Origin: JBCAWW01 sp039024315
GTDB lineage: Bacteria; Bacteroidota; Bacteroidia; J057
Length of the DNA stretch: 40,780 bases
Assembly: GCA_039024315.1 (NCBI GenBank)
Contig: JBCCQN010000058.1
Coordinates: 1-40,780, forward strand
Reading direction: 5' to 3'
Below the pieces are notes generated by a model, which made no database searches, had not been told where the DNA came from, and was given only the letters and a program-made list of their open reading frames with translations. Position numbers and translations under genes: made by a program. This document shows positions 7,771-16,817 of this stretch, one piece after another (position 1 is the stretch's first letter; each line of letters begins with the position of its first letter).

Positions 7771-9108
7771 ATGGCAAGCCTACTCATCAAAAATGCCCAT
7801 ACCGTAAATGAAGGGCAAATTCTCGAACAAGATCTATTTATCAAAGACGGCAAAATCGCCCAAATAGGCAGGGACTTGAGCCCTCAGGCAGAGGAAGTCG
7901 TCGATGCTGCGGGACTCTACCTTTTACCTGGCGTGATTGATGACCAGGTACATTTTCGAGAACCTGGCCTTACTCACAAAGGAGACCTAGCTACCGAATC
8001 AAGAGCGGCAGCGGCTGGGGGGATCACCTCTTTTATGGAGATGCCCAATACCAAGCCTCAGACCTTAACTCAAGAACTACTTCAAGCCAAATATGATCGC
8101 GCTGCTGAGGTCGCTTTTACCAACTACTCCTTTTTTATGGGAGCCTCCAATGACAATATCGAAGAGGTACTGAAAACGGATCCTAGCACTGTCTGCGGAA
8201 TCAAAGTGTTTATGGGGTCTTCCACTGGTAATATGCTGGTCGATGACCAAGCTGTCTTGGATAATATATTTCGCAATGCGCCTATGTTGGTGGCTACACA
8301 TTGCGAAAAGGAGGAGATCGTAAGGGCAAATCTCGCTCGCCATATTGAAAAGTATGGAGAGGATATTCCCGTTGAGCTTCATCCGGTAATTCGCAGTGTG
8401 GACGCTTGCTATGCTTCCTCTTCACTGGCTGTTGAGCTAGCCAAAAAACATAATACACGCTTGCATATCTTGCATATTTCGACGGCAAAGGAGTTGGCCT
8501 TATTTCGCAATGATATCCCTTTGGCCCAAAAACGCATCACCGCCGAAGCCTGTATTCACCATCTTTGGTTTACGGATGAAGATTATGCCCATAAAGGCAA
8601 ATTCATCAAGTGGAATCCGGCGGTAAAGTCTGCCAGCGATAGAGCCGCGATTCGGGCCGCGGTAGTGGATGGGCGCATCGATATTATGGCAACTGATCAC
8701 GCTCCTCACACCCTCGAAGAAAAGGATAATCCTTATACCAAGGCTCCCTCTGGGGCTCCTCTGGTACAGCATGCCTTAGTAGCCGGCTTGGAAATGGTCC
8801 ATCAGGGCGTATTTAGCCTTGAGCATCTGGTGCAAAAGATGGCCCATGACCCTGCTATTTGCTTTGATATTGTCGAACGCGGATATTTACGCGAGGGCTA
8901 TTTTGCCGACTTGGTGTTGGTAGATTTGGCTCGACCTTGGACAGTAGATCGATCAAATGTGCTATACAAATGTGGCTGGTCTCCACTAGAGGGGCAGACA
9001 TTCCAGTCTCAAGTCCTTAGAACTTGGGTCAACGGCTATTCGGTGTATAATGAGGGAGAATTTGGGGCTGCGGGGCAAGGTAAACGTCTTTCATTCAATC
9101 GTTCATGA
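7771..9108 (+). CDS. pyrC: Dihydroorotase
   Basis: A 445-residue amidohydrolase for the third step of pyrimidine synthesis, closing carbamoyl-aspartate to dihydroorotate. Visible motifs are DDQVHFREPGLTHKGD near residue 55, AAAGGITSFMEMPNTKP, THCEKEE, LHILHIST, and ATDHAPHTLEEK with the catalytic Asp. The usual first metal-site HxH is QxH here, which I recall as the common form in Bacteroidota dihydroorotases. In-frame ATG codons exist at 7741 and 7765, but MASLLIKNA at 7771 matches the usual family start. The earlier ATGs would add unrelated hydrophobic residues and overlap the likely promoter. The gene overlaps the following SDR gene by four bases (ATGA), so the two are probably translationally coupled. 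Confidence 0.93.
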   Translation: MASLLIKNAHTVNEGQILEQDLFIKDGKIAQIGRDLSPQAEEVVDAAGLYLLPGVIDDQVHFREPGLTHKGDLATESRAAAAGGITSFMEMPNTKPQTLTQELLQAKYDRAAEVAFTNYSFFMGASNDNIEEVLKTDPSTVCGIKVFMGSSTGNMLVDDQAVLDNIFRNAPMLVATHCEKEEIVRANLARHIEKYGEDIPVELHPVIRSVDACYASSSLAVELAKKHNTRLHILHISTAKELALFRNDIPLAQKRITAEACIHHLWFTDEDYAHKGKFIKWNPAVKSASDRAAIRAAVVDGRIDIMATDHAPHTLEEKDNPYTKAPSGAPLVQHALVAGLEMVHQGVFSLEHLVQKMAHDPAICFDIVERGYLREGYFADLVLVDLARPWTVDRSNVLYKCGWSPLEGQTFQSQVLRTWVNGYSVYNEGEFGAAGQGKRLSFNRS

Positions 9109-9866
9109 AAAAACATATTTATTTTATAACTGGCACCTCTAGGGGTATAGGGGCTGCCTTAGCAGAAGCTTTACTCAAGGGAGATAATGAGATTCATTGT
9201 TTTTCCCGTTCCGGAAACGACCAGTTGCAGCGTATGGCGGCTGATAAGGGCGTTCGACTAGTCGATCATAAGCTTGACCTCAGCAAAGCTCAAGCCTCCG
9301 TAAACTATCTACAAGGTCTATTTCAGAAGATCAAGCAAGAAAAGATTCGTTCGCTGACCCTCGTACACAATGCCGGCTTACTGGAACCTATTGGTCAAAT
9401 CGGGTCTGGTAATGATCTCAAAACCCTCGAAAAAGGACTCGTGGTCAATCTGGTTACCCCAATTTTGATCACTGAACAATTTGTCCAACGCTTTCAGGAT
9501 TGGCCTTTACCCAAAAAGGTATTAAATATCTCTACTGGAGCGGCACGCAATCCCTACGTCTCTTGGAATATGTATTGTTCTTCAAAGGCGGGTTTTGATA
9601 TGCATGCTCAAGTACTAGCTGAGGAGCAAAAGACGCAAAATCATCCTATCAAAATTCTGGCCTTAGCCCCAGGAGTGGTAGATACCAAGATGCAAGACCT
9701 CATCCGGACCAAAACTGAGGATCAGTTTCCGATGCTACAGCGATTTGTCGAGCTCAAGGAAAATGGTGATTTGGTTGATCCGCAGACGGTAGCAAGTAAC
9801 ATCATCCAATTACTAGAGAGTGAAGATTATGGCCAAGAAGTGCTGATGGATCTGCGCAACAATTAA
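9105..9866 (+). CDS. Short-chain dehydrogenase/reductase (benzil/sepiapterin reductase-like)
   Basis: A 253-residue cytoplasmic SDR oxidoreductase with a Rossmann fold. It has the cofactor loop GTSRGIG (10-16), the HNAGLL segment, and the catalytic S143, Y157 and K161 (YCSSK). The basic residue R13 in the glycine loop favours NADPH. The layout, with LVHNAGLLEPIGQIG and LALAPGVVDTKMQ, resembles YueD-type benzil reductase and sepiapterin reductase. The substrate is not predictable. It overlaps pyrC by four bases, so it is co-transcribed, but no functional tie to pyrimidines is evident. Confidence 0.88.
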   Translation: MKKHIYFITGTSRGIGAALAEALLKGDNEIHCFSRSGNDQLQRMAADKGVRLVDHKLDLSKAQASVNYLQGLFQKIKQEKIRSLTLVHNAGLLEPIGQIGSGNDLKTLEKGLVVNLVTPILITEQFVQRFQDWPLPKKVLNISTGAARNPYVSWNMYCSSKAGFDMHAQVLAEEQKTQNHPIKILALAPGVVDTKMQDLIRTKTEDQFPMLQRFVELKENGDLVDPQTVASNIIQLLESEDYGQEVLMDLRNN

Positions 9867-9951
9867 GTAGAGAGTAGAAAGTAGAGAGTAAAAAGTATTC
9901 GGTATAGAGAAATAAGGCTTTACTGAATCATATTAACCTATTTTCCTTGGT

Positions 9952-9980
9952 CTGAATACTGAATACTGAATACTGAATAC
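9952..9980. repeat. Tandem repeat of the 7-bp unit CTGAATA, four copies
   Basis: Four contiguous copies of CTGAATA followed by C. The same words (ATACTGAATACT) occur singly in the other two copies of the intergenic repeat family, which suggests local expansion of part B of that element. Confidence 0.9.
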
Positions 9981-10117
9981 TTGTCTACTAACCTAAGTGC
10001 CTCTGCGGCTTTTGTCTTGGTGAGGCCTACCACTGCGTGGAACGATCATATCTGCATGATGTCTATCAGAAAACACATATCATTGGTAGCGGGATAAGCT
10101 CAGTCCCCTTGGGAATA

Positions 10118-10134
10118 GCGTTCTGCGAAGCAGA
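10118..10134 (+). repeat. Dispersed palindrome copy
   Basis: GCGTTCTGCGAAGCAGA has CTGC-GAA-GCAG arms extended by TT/AA, giving TTCTGC-GAA-GCAGAA. A looser copy in the opposite orientation is at 10030-10047. Confidence 0.7.
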
Positions 10135-10194
10135 AAATACCTGCTAGCAGCCCTAGATAACTATCTGGGTTCTTGATACTTTTTCCTCCAAACT

Positions 10195-10407
10195 TTAATC
10201 TTCAAAAAGCCCCTCTTCGGACTCAAACTCCAGGTCCACTTCGGGCAGATCTTCGAGCCTGAGACTTTTGTCTTTCCAGCTTTCGGAAAGGCTAAGGAGT
10301 AGAGAATGATTATCTGGATGAGAGGATGCCCAAATTTCCACTACTTTGCGCTGTGCAGGGGTAGCTTGGCCTGCGAGATAAGCAGCTAAGGGATTGGAGT
10401 AAGACAT
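10195..10407 (-). CDS. Small protein resembling the FecR N-terminal domain
   Basis: A 70-residue cytoplasmic protein. Its first part (LAAYLAGQATPAQRKVVEIWASSHPDN) has the pattern of the N-terminal cytoplasmic domain of FecR-type anti-sigma factors in Bacteroidota: a short helix, a xGxATxxQ turn, then a helix with VExW and SxPxN. The rest is acidic (LEDLPEVDLEFESEEG). The transmembrane helix and periplasmic FecR domain are absent, and no ECF sigma gene lies nearby. It may be a genuine small sigma-binding protein or a relic of a longer gene. It lies downstream of the giant PKD gene on the same strand, but a strong terminator separates them. The similarity is by eye only. Confidence 0.6.
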   Translation of the reverse strand: MSYSNPLAAYLAGQATPAQRKVVEIWASSHPDNHSLLLSLSESWKDKSLRLEDLPEVDLEFESEEGLFED

Positions 10408-10437
10408 ATTTGGCCTAATTGCGTGTAGAGCTTAATA

Positions 10438-10480
10438 TAAAAAAGTGGAAGCGCTTTCACTAGCACTTCCACTTCATTTT
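10438..10480 (-). terminator. Rho-independent terminator of the 1640-residue gene
   Basis: AAGTGGAAG (10443-10451) pairs with CTTCCACTT (10466-10474). On the minus strand the stem is followed by a T-run (AAAAAA reads as TTTTTT just below 10445). It lies about 20 bases past the stop of the giant gene. A CATTTTT on the other side may allow weaker termination on the plus strand. Confidence 0.75.
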
Positions 10481-10495
10481 TGCGGTTGGCAAAGC

Positions 10496-13400
10496 TTATC
10501 GCATCAAACTGATATCACCGCGATAGACTTTTTCGCCGATCTTTAGGCTGTAAAAATAGACGCCTGCTACGGCATTGCCGCCTTGCGGATCGGTACCTTC
10601 CCAGCCATCTTGAGGCGAATCACTACTGAAGAAACTCCGACCCCAACGGTCAAATATTTCCAGATTAAAGCTGGCATTGCCTGCATATTGTACCCTAAAC
10701 ACATCATTGACCCCATCATCATTGGGCGTCAAGATATTGGGGACCATCAGATCGGGACTGGTCACAATATACGGTCCGTATTGGATAGTGCTGACGCAAC
10801 CATTTTGATCCGTAACGCTAAGGCTAACGGCATATTCACCTATCTCCTTGAAGCGATGGCTAGGGTTTTGCTCTTTGGAAATAGTGCCATCTCCAAAGTC
10901 CCAATACCAGCTTACTCCATTGGCTGATAAGTCGGTAAACTGGACATCCGCGTTTGGCAGGGCCAAATTCTCACTAAAGTCAGGGGAAGAACTGAAATCA
11001 GCATTCCCACTTTCGGAGACTTCCACGATTGTCTTGCTGAGACTAGCTTCGCATCCGCCTGCTCCCACCACGGTGAGACTTACAGAGTATTGACCCGGAT
11101 TGGGAAACAAATGAGTAGGATTTGCTTCATTATTGATCGGACTGCCATCCCCAAAATCCCATAGATAATTGACTCCATTGGTGCTGTTTTCCATGAAACT
11201 TACCTCAAGACCCTCGCAACCAGTGGCTTGAGAAGCGAAATAATCTACTACAGGTGCTGGGTTGATCGTGATATCTAAACTTGCCGTATCTACACATACG
11301 CCCTCACTTACCACCACTTGATAGGTGGTACTCATGCTAGGACTCGCGATAGGATCTGTGCTAGTTGGATCATCCAATCCGGTAGCCGGTATCCACTGGA
11401 AGTTGGCATTGCCTAAGCCACCGCTTACGTGTAATTGAGTTGAGGTGCCCTCACAAAAACGACTTGTATCTGCTGATGCAGTGGCGATTACCTCAGGATT
11501 GACCGTAACCAATATTTCTGTACTGGTAGCACATCCACTAGGTGCACTAGCCGTAACTGTGTAAAGGGTAGTGCTAGTTGGCTTAACGTTGACCGAAGGT
11601 AAAAAGGGACTGGTTTGGATAGAGGCATCATTTGGGGTCCAAGCATAACTTACGGGATTGCTTGGAGGGGTCTTGAAGCCATGATCGGCGGAAAGCTTGA
11701 TTTCTGAGCCTTCGCATATAATCGTATCAGGACTCAGCGCAAAAACCACTGGGGTTGACTCCACCGTAACGGTAATTTGCTCAGGATCCGAATCACAGGC
11801 TCCATTTTCTGATGTGGCTATCAAGGTATAGGTCGTAGTCTGCTTAGGGGCAGCTAATGGTTTGGCTAGGCTAGGATCATTTAAGGCTACGGCTGGACTC
11901 CACTCATAAGTATATAGATTTCCTGCGGGGTCACCGGTGGCATTACCATCCAATCTCACCGAATCTCCCTGACAAACAGACTCGTCAATACCGGGCGAAA
12001 GCGTGGGTTTGTTGTCTACGCTTACAGTAATAGAATCAGCCTTACTATCACAACCTCTTGAACTAACCACTAGATAGTAGGTAGTGGTAAAATTGGGTTT
12101 GACGGTGGGACTAGGGATGTTCGGGTCGTCTATCGTACCAGCAATAGCGGGTGTCCAAGTATAGGTATAGTTGGGGCCGCTTGCACTCGCCGAACCTTGT
12201 AATTGTACAGAATCTAAAAGGCAGATAGCAGTATCTCGACCTGCTTCAGCGATAGGCAATTCGTCCACGGTAACGGTAACCGTACTGAGGGTATCCAAAG
12301 TGGTGACTTCACTGCTACAGCCATTGACCGAAATCCCTTGTAGGGTATAGATAGTCGTGGTATCAGGTCTGGCAAAAGGATTGGCGACATCGGCATCATT
12401 GAGTCCTGCTGAAGGAGACCACTGGTAGCTAATAGGGAGGGGGGCTTGATTGTCAGGAGCTAAACCACCATTGAGAAAAGCACCCGGCCCCTCAGCACAA
12501 ATATTGACATCTGGGCCTGCATCCATTTTGGGCTTAGGTTTGACAATAACCAAGACCGAATCAATATTGCTTACACAGCCATTGACATCTGTCACTTGGA
12601 AGTAGTATTTCATACTATCTGGTGCAAATGGAGTAACCAATGGATTGGCAATAGGATCTTCAATCACACTGCTGGAAAGTCCGCATGCTGCTCCTGTTGG
12701 GTCTTCACACCACCAACTATAATATAAAGGCGCGGTACCTCCTGTAACAGTGGCGTCGATTTGAGCTCCACCTTCGCCATCACAAAAATCGACATCTCCA
12801 CCGGCATTGACGGTCGGTCCAGGATTGATGGTGATATTTTGCACCATTACATCTTGACAGCCTCGATAATTGACAATCAGGCTGACTGTCTTTGTGCCAC
12901 CGCTGGTGTATTCAACACAAGGCGGGCTAAGCTGGGATGAAGTTGCTGGTACTGCACCATTGCCAAAATCCCAGGTATAGGTGGTTTGCGGCCCTGGGGC
13001 AAAACCAGTGTAGGAGTAAGTGATGCATTCACTAATACAGCTGGTAGTAGTAGAGGCGGTAAAGTCAGCCGTTGGGTCAGGAATAACCTCAAAACTAATC
13101 TGGGCAGTATCGCTGATACAACCGTTGCGACTAACCACCACACTTACCGTTTTGATGCCGGGATTGAGGTAGCTTACGGCAGAAGGCGTAGAACTACTAC
13201 TCGTTGCGGGAACCGCATCTGCACCAAAACTCCATGCATAAGTAGCCACATTGGTTTCACCATTGTAAAGAAAGTTAAAACTGTTACCGTCAAAACATTG
13301 ATCGGCCACTTGATCGATACTAGCCGTAGGTGTAGCCAATATGTTGATCGTCTGGCAATTGAGGTTGGATATACAGCCATTTTCTTCAACTTGTAGGCAG

Positions 13401-15418
13401 ACAGTTTTGACTCCAGAGGTGAGCCATTGGACTACATAAGGTCCCCCGCCAGCGCCACTTATGATCTGAGCTCCGTCAAAGTTCCAAGTGTAGGCGGCAT
13501 TGAGGGTAGCGTTGCCGGTGTAGGCTATCTGACTGAGATCTCCTTCACAGACGCTTTGCGGAACGCTAAAATCAGCCGTAGGCACCTGATTGACCGTTAC
13601 GCTCTGCGTGAATACAGGACTGACACAACCCAGTTCCTCTACCGTCAAAGTGATGTCTTTGTTGCCGGGCACGTTCCAGCTAACCCCAAAAGGACCTGGC
13701 CCAGTTCCGCCCATACCTCCGTCAAAATCCCAATTAAAGGTGGCACCTGAACCCGCACTACCGGTATAAAGAATTTGCGCAGGCTGATCCGCACAAATAG
13801 GATTGGTTACAGTGAAGTTGGCGGTGGGAATAGGATTGACTTCGATCGTCTTAGTGATCAGGGTAGAGGTACAATTTTGGTTGGTAACAGAGAGAGTAAC
13901 CGTTTTGGTCCCAGGGGTGCCCCAACTTACCACATAAGGCCCTGGACCTGCGCCAGTGATCGAAGAGGGGCTATCAAAGTTCCAGTTATAGGTCATACCA
14001 GGCACCTGAATTTGCGTGAAAATAATGGTCGTACTACCATCCACACAGGTATTGGCATCTAAGTTGAAATTAGCCACTGGAATCGGCACATAATCCACTG
14101 TGACCGTATCCGTCGCAGCACAGCCATTGATCGAATCAATTGCGGTCAAAACATAATCATAGCTTAGGGCAGCCAAGGTATTGAGACCAACTGTGGGTTC
14201 TGCTATATTGAGTGGTGGCTGCAGACCAAATTGGGGATCCCAATCATAAATAACGCCGGGCAAAGCGGGCAGTCCGACAGTACTTACATCACCTGAACAG
14301 AGGACTTTGTCTGGACCAGCTGCCGCCTCAAACGGATCTTGAATGGTCAATTCTGCCGGAGTACAACCAATCGAATCCACCTCAATAATAATGGTATCTA
14401 TGCCTTCGATAATACCATCATTGATGATTGGCATCGGTACAGTGAGCGTACTTTGGTTAGCGGGGATTGTGATAGTGGTTGGAAAAGTATAGTCTGTCCC
14501 AAAAATGGCGTTACCAGAAAAATTGATATCAAAAGTAACGGCTTGAGTAGTATCCCCATTATTGGTGAAGGTGACCAAGCCGTCAGTACAATTTTCTACC
14601 GTAGCGGTACTGTTGATGTTGTTGTCATTGCTTACATCCATTGTAATCTGGCCGGTACCAAAGCAATCACACTGCATCGCTTCGATAAATACACTGGTAT
14701 CATAGCCATCATCAAAGCCACCGTTAGAACCATCGCCCACCGCTAAAACAACACTGTAAGTTTGACCAGGAATCACTGGAATTTCAGCCTCAAGTACCAC
14801 GGTGCGTCCAAAATAATCAAAGCCTGGGATGATGGTGGTTTGATAAAGGGCAGTATTGATGGTGTTGTTGACATTATTGATAGATGGAGGGATGGTCAAG
14901 CCAGTCAACAAAGCGAAATTCGTATTAGGCGCAATACCCGGACCTGAAACAAAGCAACCAAACATATCGTTGAATTGCGTATTGACAAAGTTGGGGTATT
15001 CATTGGAGGCAAAGATGTAATCAAAACGGACGGTGTCGCAATTAGGGACAAAGTCAAAAGTGACTACGCATACGTCGGTAAAGCTTGTTGCTCCTCCCAA
15101 GGTATTGAGCAGGGGACTGGTACCGCCATTGGCTGAGTTGCCAAAGCCACCCGGATTGAGAATACTGCCCGAGCTGATTACTAGGCCAGAATCTAAGCCT
15201 AAGGCAGAGGCAGTAGCATCAAAGCCACCTGTCTGAGGTAAAATGAGCGTATCACAATCGATATCAATATTACTGATTGTAACACCTTGTCCCTGCAGAT
15301 TGGAAACATAAGTTTCAAATGGGGACACACCATTGATCGTCACCTGTGCACGAAGCGCAGGAAATAAAAAGATCAATAGTAAAAATGTAAGTAAGGGGGT
15401 AAACCTTTGGAATTTCAT
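10496..15418 (-). CDS. Giant secreted choice-of-anchor L / PKD repeat protein with T9SS type B sorting domain
   Basis: A 1640-residue exported protein. A signal peptide (about 1-24, ending ALRAQ) is followed by a choice-of-anchor L domain (about 26-250; LGLDSGLVISSG, FDYIFASNEYPNF, VGDGSNGGFDDGYDTSVFI). A beta-rich Calx-beta-like part with GTDYTFPTTITIPANQS comes next. Five PKD-like repeats follow (pattern YxWxF...PG.KTV.L.V..NGC), then about seven repeats of the AGxDxxICxG type, two canonical PKD domains (LWDFGDGSPINN, YWDFGDGTISKE), and the C-terminal CHU_C/type B signal with PNILTPNDDGVNDVFRV and FDRWGRSFF. It should leave the cell by type IX secretion and act as a surface adhesin or gliding-related protein. 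The exact ligand is unknown. It contains one in-frame copy of the dispersed palindrome (13548-13567). Confidence 0.92.
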   Translation of the reverse strand: MKFQRFTPLLTFLLLIFLFPALRAQVTINGVSPFETYVSNLQGQGVTISNIDIDCDTLILPQTGGFDATASALGLDSGLVISSGSILNPGGFGNSANGGTSPLLNTLGGATSFTDVCVVTFDFVPNCDTVRFDYIFASNEYPNFVNTQFNDMFGCFVSGPGIAPNTNFALLTGLTIPPSINNVNNTINTALYQTTIIPGFDYFGRTVVLEAEIPVIPGQTYSVVLAVGDGSNGGFDDGYDTSVFIEAMQCDCFGTGQITMDVSNDNNINSTATVENCTDGLVTFTNNGDTTQAVTFDINFSGNAIFGTDYTFPTTITIPANQSTLTVPMPIINDGIIEGIDTIIIEVDSIGCTPAELTIQDPFEAAAGPDKVLCSGDVSTVGLPALPGVIYDWDPQFGLQPPLNIAEPTVGLNTLAALSYDYVLTAIDSINGCAATDTVTVDYVPIPVANFNLDANTCVDGSTTIIFTQIQVPGMTYNWNFDSPSSITGAGPGPYVVSWGTPGTKTVTLSVTNQNCTSTLITKTIEVNPIPTANFTVTNPICADQPAQILYTGSAGSGATFNWDFDGGMGGTGPGPFGVSWNVPGNKDITLTVEELGCVSPVFTQSVTVNQVPTADFSVPQSVCEGDLSQIAYTGNATLNAAYTWNFDGAQIISGAGGGPYVVQWLTSGVKTVCLQVEENGCISNLNCQTINILATPTASIDQVADQCFDGNSFNFLYNGETNVATYAWSFGADAVPATSSSSTPSAVSYLNPGIKTVSVVVSRNGCISDTAQISFEVIPDPTADFTASTTTSCISECITYSYTGFAPGPQTTYTWDFGNGAVPATSSQLSPPCVEYTSGGTKTVSLIVNYRGCQDVMVQNITINPGPTVNAGGDVDFCDGEGGAQIDATVTGGTAPLYYSWWCEDPTGAACGLSSSVIEDPIANPLVTPFAPDSMKYYFQVTDVNGCVSNIDSVLVIVKPKPKMDAGPDVNICAEGPGAFLNGGLAPDNQAPLPISYQWSPSAGLNDADVANPFARPDTTTIYTLQGISVNGCSSEVTTLDTLSTVTVTVDELPIAEAGRDTAICLLDSVQLQGSASASGPNYTYTWTPAIAGTIDDPNIPSPTVKPNFTTTYYLVVSSRGCDSKADSITVSVDNKPTLSPGIDESVCQGDSVRLDGNATGDPAGNLYTYEWSPAVALNDPSLAKPLAAPKQTTTYTLIATSENGACDSDPEQITVTVESTPVVFALSPDTIICEGSEIKLSADHGFKTPPSNPVSYAWTPNDASIQTSPFLPSVNVKPTSTTLYTVTASAPSGCATSTEILVTVNPEVIATASADTSRFCEGTSTQLHVSGGLGNANFQWIPATGLDDPTSTDPIASPSMSTTYQVVVSEGVCVDTASLDITINPAPVVDYFASQATGCEGLEVSFMENSTNGVNYLWDFGDGSPINNEANPTHLFPNPGQYSVSLTVVGAGGCEASLSKTIVEVSESGNADFSSSPDFSENLALPNADVQFTDLSANGVSWYWDFGDGTISKEQNPSHRFKEIGEYAVSLSVTDQNGCVSTIQYGPYIVTSPDLMVPNILTPNDDGVNDVFRVQYAGNASFNLEIFDRWGRSFFSSDSPQDGWEGTDPQGGNAVAGVYFYSLKIGEKVYRGDISLMR

Positions 15419-15445
15419 AGGCAGAAGTATCGGGTTCTTACATGC

Positions 15446-15787
15446 TTAACCGCCGACCATCTTGGTTTTATAACCGAGTGATTGAAGCTTAATTGCTACC
15501 TTATCCCGAAACGATCCTTGCAGTAAAATTTGTCCATTTTTTGTGGACCCGCCACAGCCGCAGAGCTGTTTGAGTTGTTTGCCAAGGTCTTTGAGGTCTT
15601 CATCAGAGCCTTTAAAGTTGTCGACTCGGGTTAGTAGTTTATTGCCTTTTAGGCGATCTAAATGGATTTTTAGTGTCTGTTTGCTCGGGGGGAGCGTCTC
15701 CACTGTATCCTCTGCCTCATATCCGCCCTCAAAATCGGGATCTGTTGAATACACGATGCCTTCCCAACGCTTTTTCTTCTTTGCCAT
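15446..15787 (-). CDS. yciH: YciH/SUI1 family translation initiation factor (eIF1-like)
   Basis: A 113-residue cytoplasmic protein of the SUI1/eIF1 family. The basic start (MAKKKKRWEGIVYST) and the C-terminal SUI1 domain (about 37-113) are clear, with LTRVDNFKG, LKQLCGCGGSTKNG, ILLQGSFRDKV and LGYKTKMVGG. The CGCGGS segment is the conserved loop that contacts the ribosomal P-site region in this family. Bacterial YciH is thought to influence start-site fidelity or stress translation, but its role is not settled. The gene lies 27 bases upstream of the giant PKD gene on the same strand, so they may share a transcript. Confidence 0.92.
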   Translation of the reverse strand: MAKKKKRWEGIVYSTDPDFEGGYEAEDTVETLPPSKQTLKIHLDRLKGNKLLTRVDNFKGSDEDLKDLGKQLKQLCGCGGSTKNGQILLQGSFRDKVAIKLQSLGYKTKMVGG

Positions 15788-15953
15788 AGCTTATTTCCGA
15801 TTTTCGTAAAAGTATGCCTTTTTTAGCAATAATCAATGGGTTTATATCCAACTTGTGGATGATTTGATGTCTGTAAATTAGGGCTTGTCGAGTCTTTAGT
15901 CCAGCATGTAATTATCCTTTTTGAGTAAAAAATTACCCTTTCAAATGGCAGAT

Positions 15954-16802
15954 TTAGGACCTGAATTTCTCCCTAACAAACTGTAGTAAGCATTGTCTTA
16001 GAAACTGGGTCAAAGGCGCTTCTCCAGCCCAAGCGGTGTCCTCAAATCTTGAGACGGGTATAATCCCCCTAACGCTGTTTGTTAAAAAAATTTCGTCTGC
16101 CTGATGCAGATCCTTTAGCCTTAGCTTTTTCTCTTCTAGGGAAACTTTCAATTCTTTGCAAAGCAAGAAGAGGTGGCGACGCATCACGCCGTCCAAGCAA
16201 CCTGAACTAATGGGGGGAGTAAATATCTTTTGTTGTCGGACCACAAAAATGTTAGCCCCAGCCGTATCGGCTACTTCTTTTTGATTGAAGAGAACTGCAT
16301 CGTCTGCTCCTTGCTCTTTGGCATAAATACCCGCTAATACATAGGGGAGAGCATTGCCTGTTTTGAAAGGGGAGAGTGCGTCAAAATGGAGGGAGAGCGC
16401 TTGATAGGCGACTAGTTGCTGGCTGGACGTTCCCTGAAAGGGGTCATCCTTAAAAGACTGGGCCTCCATAAGATAATAGGGCTTATTTTGTACCGGTGTG
16501 TAAGCCCCCGCACCGGCACGATAGACCTGAAGACGGACATAGCCATGCTTATCTACTTGATTGAGAAGTAGTAAGCGTTCTAGTTCCTGTGAGATAAGCA
16601 CCCGAAAAGCCTCAGGTTCAAAATCATACTGCAATACCTTCATTCCCGCTAGTAGGCGCTCCAAATGATAAAGCAAAAAGGGAAGCTGCCCATTATATAC
16701 TCTGATAGTTTCAAAAAGGCTGTCGCCGTATTTAAAACTACGGTTCAAAAGAGTGATTTCGGGCGCACCAGGCTCGAGCTGTTGTCCATTCAGGATAAGC
16801 AT
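15954..16802 (-). CDS. PLP-dependent class IV aminotransferase (PabC/BCAT-like)
   Basis: A 282-residue cytoplasmic enzyme of fold-type IV PLP enzymes (branched-chain aminotransferase, aminodeoxychorismate lyase, D-amino acid aminotransferase). Family marks are NRSFKYGDSLFETIRVYNG (20-38), the lysine in LSPFKTGNALPYVL (K147, likely Schiff base), EVADTAGANIFVV near 176-188, and the late FLTNSVRGIIPVS. The length suits aminodeoxychorismate lyase (folate branch), and the FKYGDSLFETIRV start favours that subgroup, but substrate choice cannot be settled. The gene follows the T9SS type A gene after 15 bases, so they probably share a transcript. No folate genes are nearby. Confidence 0.85.
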   Translation of the reverse strand: MLILNGQQLEPGAPEITLLNRSFKYGDSLFETIRVYNGQLPFLLYHLERLLAGMKVLQYDFEPEAFRVLISQELERLLLLNQVDKHGYVRLQVYRAGAGAYTPVQNKPYYLMEAQSFKDDPFQGTSSQQLVAYQALSLHFDALSPFKTGNALPYVLAGIYAKEQGADDAVLFNQKEVADTAGANIFVVRQQKIFTPPISSGCLDGVMRRHLFLLCKELKVSLEEKKLRLKDLHQADEIFLTNSVRGIIPVSRFEDTAWAGEAPLTQFLRQCLLQFVREKFRS

Positions 16803-16817
16803 AGCCCGAAAATAAGA

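Larger units (their letters stand above)
9867..10194. other. Gene-free gap filled with simple and dispersed repeats
   Basis: This 328-base gap between convergent genes holds a diverged copy of the two-part intergenic repeat (GAGAGTAGAAAGTAGAGAG near the start; GAATAC units later). It also holds four perfect copies of the 7-bp unit CTGAATA (9952-9979) and two copies of the dispersed palindrome in opposite orientations: degenerate at 10030-10047 (minus-strand CGTTCCACGCAGTGGTA) and good at 10118-10134 (GCGTTCTGCGAAGCAGA). No reading frame in the gap looks like a gene. Confidence 0.8.

Noticed and set aside
10583..15236. Many plus-strand frames of 60-136 codons opposite the giant PKD gene
   Set aside because: They are shadows of the 1640-residue gene, whose domains are clear along its whole length.
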